Source: an uncultured Acidimicrobiia bacterium
GTDB taxonomy: Bacteria > Actinomycetota > Acidimicrobiia > Spongiisociales > JAENVV01
Reading direction: 5' to 3'
Length of the DNA: 6,837 bases
Assembly: GCA_905480085.1 (NCBI GenBank)
Contig: CAJQPD010000094.1
Coordinates: 1 to 6,837 of the forward strand
Below are positions 5,222 through 6,837 of the stretch, one piece after another. Position 1 is the stretch's first letter, and every line of letters starts with the position of its first letter. The position numbers were made by a program, and so were the translations under genes. Below the pieces are notes generated by a model that saw only the letters and a list, made by a program, of their open reading frames with translations, was not told the origin of the DNA and did no database searches.

Positions 5222-6351
5222 GTCAATAACCTCGCTCTCGGGTCGTCGGTTTCAAACTCTTCGCGATACTGCTCAAGCAACTTCTTGGCTTCCCGGGATA
5301 GCTTTTTCGGAATCGTTACCTCGACAGTAACGAGAAGATCCCCTGGCTTACCCTTCGTTTTCAGGACGCCCTTCCCCCGCACCCGGAATGTTTGGCCCGT
5401 CGTGGTACCCGCCGGCACCTTGAGACGTACCGAACCATCGAGGGTTGGAACAACTATTTCAGCGCCGAGGGCAGCCTCGGTGAAGGTGATCGGGATAGCG
5501 GCAGTCAGGTGATCGCCTCTTCTTCCGAAGAGGGCGTGGGGGTCGACCTTGGTCCGGACGAGAAGGTCTCCCGCCGGTCCGCCTGCGCTACCGGGTCCGC
5601 CCTTACCCTTGAGCCGGATGGTCGAGCCGTCTTTCACACCAGGTGGGATCTTGACGTTGATCTTTCTGGTACGAACCTCGGTTCCGCGCCCCCGGCAGCT
5701 CGAACAGGGTCGGACGACCATCCGCCCGGTTCCCTGGCACTGGCGACATGGTTGGGCAAATGAAAAGAAGCCCTGGTTCTGGGCGGTGGTTCCGCTGCCG
5801 CCACACGATTGACAGAGGTCGATTTTGGTTCCTGGTTCTGCTCCCGAGCCGCGGCACAGGTGACAGGTGGTCTCGCCATCTACGGCAATGCTGGTCGTTA
5901 TGCCGTGGATGGCATCATCGAATGACATGTGGATCGTCGCCTGGGTGTCAGCTCCCCGCTGTGGTCCGGTTCGCTGGCGACGGGTGCCACCCCCGATCAG
6001 ATCACCGAGACCTCCAAACCCGCCGAGCAGATCGCCGAGATCTTCGACCCTCACTCGCTGCTGTGACCCGCCACCGTACGGTCCGGCGGAGCCGCCGAAT
6101 CCGCCGAACGTTCCGGAGTTCACCATGCGGCGTACGTCGTCATACTCTTTGCGCTGATCATCATGTGAGAGCGTTGCATACGCTTCGGATATGTCTTTGA
6201 ACCGGCTTTCGGCGCTCGGATCGTCCGGGTTGGCGTCGGGGTGATTGGCCTGGGCCAACTTGCGGTAGGCGCGTTTGATCTCGGCCTGTTCGGCCGTGTT
6301 CGAAACGCCAAGGACCTTGTAATAGTCCTTGTCTACCCAGTCTTTGTTCAC
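5218..6351 (-). CDS. dnaJ: Chaperone DnaJ (Hsp40), type I
   Basis: DnaJ delivers unfolded clients to DnaK and stimulates its ATPase in the cytosol. The 377-residue protein is complete. The J domain covers 1-75 with the essential HPD at 37-39. A Gly/Phe-rich linker (about 80-122, many GGFGG units) follows. The zinc-finger domain has all four CxxCxGxG motifs intact (C163/C166, C180/C183, C202/C205, C216/C219). Two C-terminal beta-sandwich domains run from about 228 to 350, and the dimerisation tail ends the protein. The opening DWVDKDYYKVLGV is typical of actinobacterial DnaJ1 found with grpE and hspR. The start is a GTG at 6349-6351 overlapping the grpE stop (GTGA). Its Shine-Dalgarno GAGG (6359-6362, minus strand) lies 7 bases upstream inside the codons for the acidic end of GrpE. 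It overlaps hspR by 4 bases downstream. Confidence 0.98.
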   Translation of the reverse strand: MNKDWVDKDYYKVLGVSNTAEQAEIKRAYRKLAQANHPDANPDDPSAESRFKDISEAYATLSHDDQRKEYDDVRRMVNSGTFGGFGGSAGPYGGGSQQRVRVEDLGDLLGGFGGLGDLIGGGTRRQRTGPQRGADTQATIHMSFDDAIHGITTSIAVDGETTCHLCRGSGAEPGTKIDLCQSCGGSGTTAQNQGFFSFAQPCRQCQGTGRMVVRPCSSCRGRGTEVRTRKINVKIPPGVKDGSTIRLKGKGGPGSAGGPAGDLLVRTKVDPHALFGRRGDHLTAAIPITFTEAALGAEIVVPTLDGSVRLKVPAGTTTGQTFRVRGKGVLKTKGKPGDLLVTVEVTIPKKLSREAKKLLEQYREEFETDDPRARLLT

Positions 6352-6837
6352 TCGCTGTCCTCGTCCTGGTCGTCGTCGGAGGCCGGGCTATCCGTGGCTA
6401 GATCGGAGGCAGGACCAACCGCCACGAGAGCGGGCCGGATGACCTTGTCGTTCAATCGATAGCCGCGCCGGAGTTCGCCAATCACGACGAGTGTGTCGCC
6501 ATCGCCTAGATGGGTGACCGCATCATGCACGGCCGGGTCGAAGGGTGCCCCGACTCCGGGAATCGCACTCAGGCCTTCCCGGGTCAGCACGTCCATCAGC
6601 TGGACGTAGGTGGCCTGGATTCCCGCCAGGAGTTTGATCTCGTTATCGGTCGAGGCCGGTAACTCGAGGGCGGCTTGGAAACTGTCGAGGGTGGGCAGCA
6701 ACGAACCGACAACTCGTTCGGCGGCAACTGACCGGATTTGTTGGAGTTCGCGTAGGCTGCGTTTGCGGAGATTATCGAAGTCGGCGGCCGACCGGTGCCA
6801 GCTATCGAGATACTCCGCCCCCTGCGCCATCGATTGA
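6348..6837 (-). CDS. grpE: Nucleotide exchange factor GrpE, 5' end cut by the right edge
   Basis: GrpE is a cytosolic dimer that releases ADP from DnaK and acts as a thermosensor. Numbering from the ATG at 6828-6830, there are 160 residues. They comprise part of the long helical coiled coil with SAADFDNLRKRSLRE (14-28), the helical bundle VVGSLLPTLDSFQAAL (40-55), and the beta-domain signature FDPAVHDAV (97-105) followed by GELRRGYRLNDKVIRPALV (118-136). An acidic tail (about 142-160) ends the protein. The frame stays open to the window edge, and GrpE proteins usually have a longer N-terminal helix before the DFDN block, so the ATG at 6830 is probably an internal Met and the true start lies outside. 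The stop overlaps the dnaJ GTG start. dnaK is expected upstream, as in other actinomycetes. Confidence 0.95.
   Translation of the reverse strand, partial: QSMAQGAEYLDSWHRSAADFDNLRKRSLRELQQIRSVAAERVVGSLLPTLDSFQAALELPASTDNEIKLLAGIQATYVQLMDVLTREGLSAIPGVGAPFDPAVHDAVTHLGDGDTLVVIGELRRGYRLNDKVIRPALVAVGPASDLATDSPASDDDQDEDSE

Noticed and set aside
5748..6200. Plus-strand 150-residue open frame with many Cys/Arg/His
   Set aside because: Its composition comes from the antisense of the DnaJ Gly/Phe and zinc-finger codons; dnaJ is beyond doubt on the other strand.

Overview
The window is a protein quality-control locus from a GC-rich bacterium, most likely an actinomycete (Actinomycetota). The evidence is the minus-strand order grpE-dnaJ-hspR. 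HspR is the MerR-type heat-shock repressor typical of this phylum, and the DnaJ has the actinobacterial DnaJ1 style (DWVxKDYYKVLGV start, four complete zinc motifs). clpB, a classical HspR target, lies a few kilobases further along. dnaK would be expected just beyond the right edge. A deep-branching lineage (for example Acidimicrobiia-like) is possible, but this is a guess from sequence style only.

Layout from left to right. Positions 1-1332 (minus) hold the N-terminal half of ClpB, which runs off the left edge. Positions 1333-1430 are a short AT-rich divergent promoter region. It contains a good extended -10 element for clpB and a degenerate match to the HspR operator (HAIR). Positions 1431-1922 (plus) encode a hotdog-fold acyl-CoA thioesterase. 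Positions 1942-2325 (minus) encode an unrecognised 127-residue alpha/beta protein, and 2361-3824 (minus) a Ycf46-like AAA+ ATPase; these two are probably one transcription unit. Only 29 bases separate the ATPase start from a divergent gene at 3854-4255 (plus) for a short, diverged archease. This is followed by mscL at 4308-4709 (plus). Positions 4710-4828 carry no gene, but inverted repeats sit at the ends of the two convergent genes. Positions 4829-6837 (minus) are hspR, dnaJ and grpE, with 4-base stop/start overlaps at both junctions; grpE runs off the right edge.

How the genes work together: GrpE and DnaJ are the DnaK co-chaperones. ClpB works with that system to dissolve aggregates, and HspR, with DnaK as co-repressor, normally represses both the dnaK operon and clpB. 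MscL releases solutes on hypo-osmotic shock. The thioesterase, archease, Ycf46-like ATPase and small unknown protein have no established link to the chaperones. The ATPase/small-protein pair is the least described part of the window. I found no CRISPR, insertion sequence, tRNA or rRNA, and no convincing new defence-type system.
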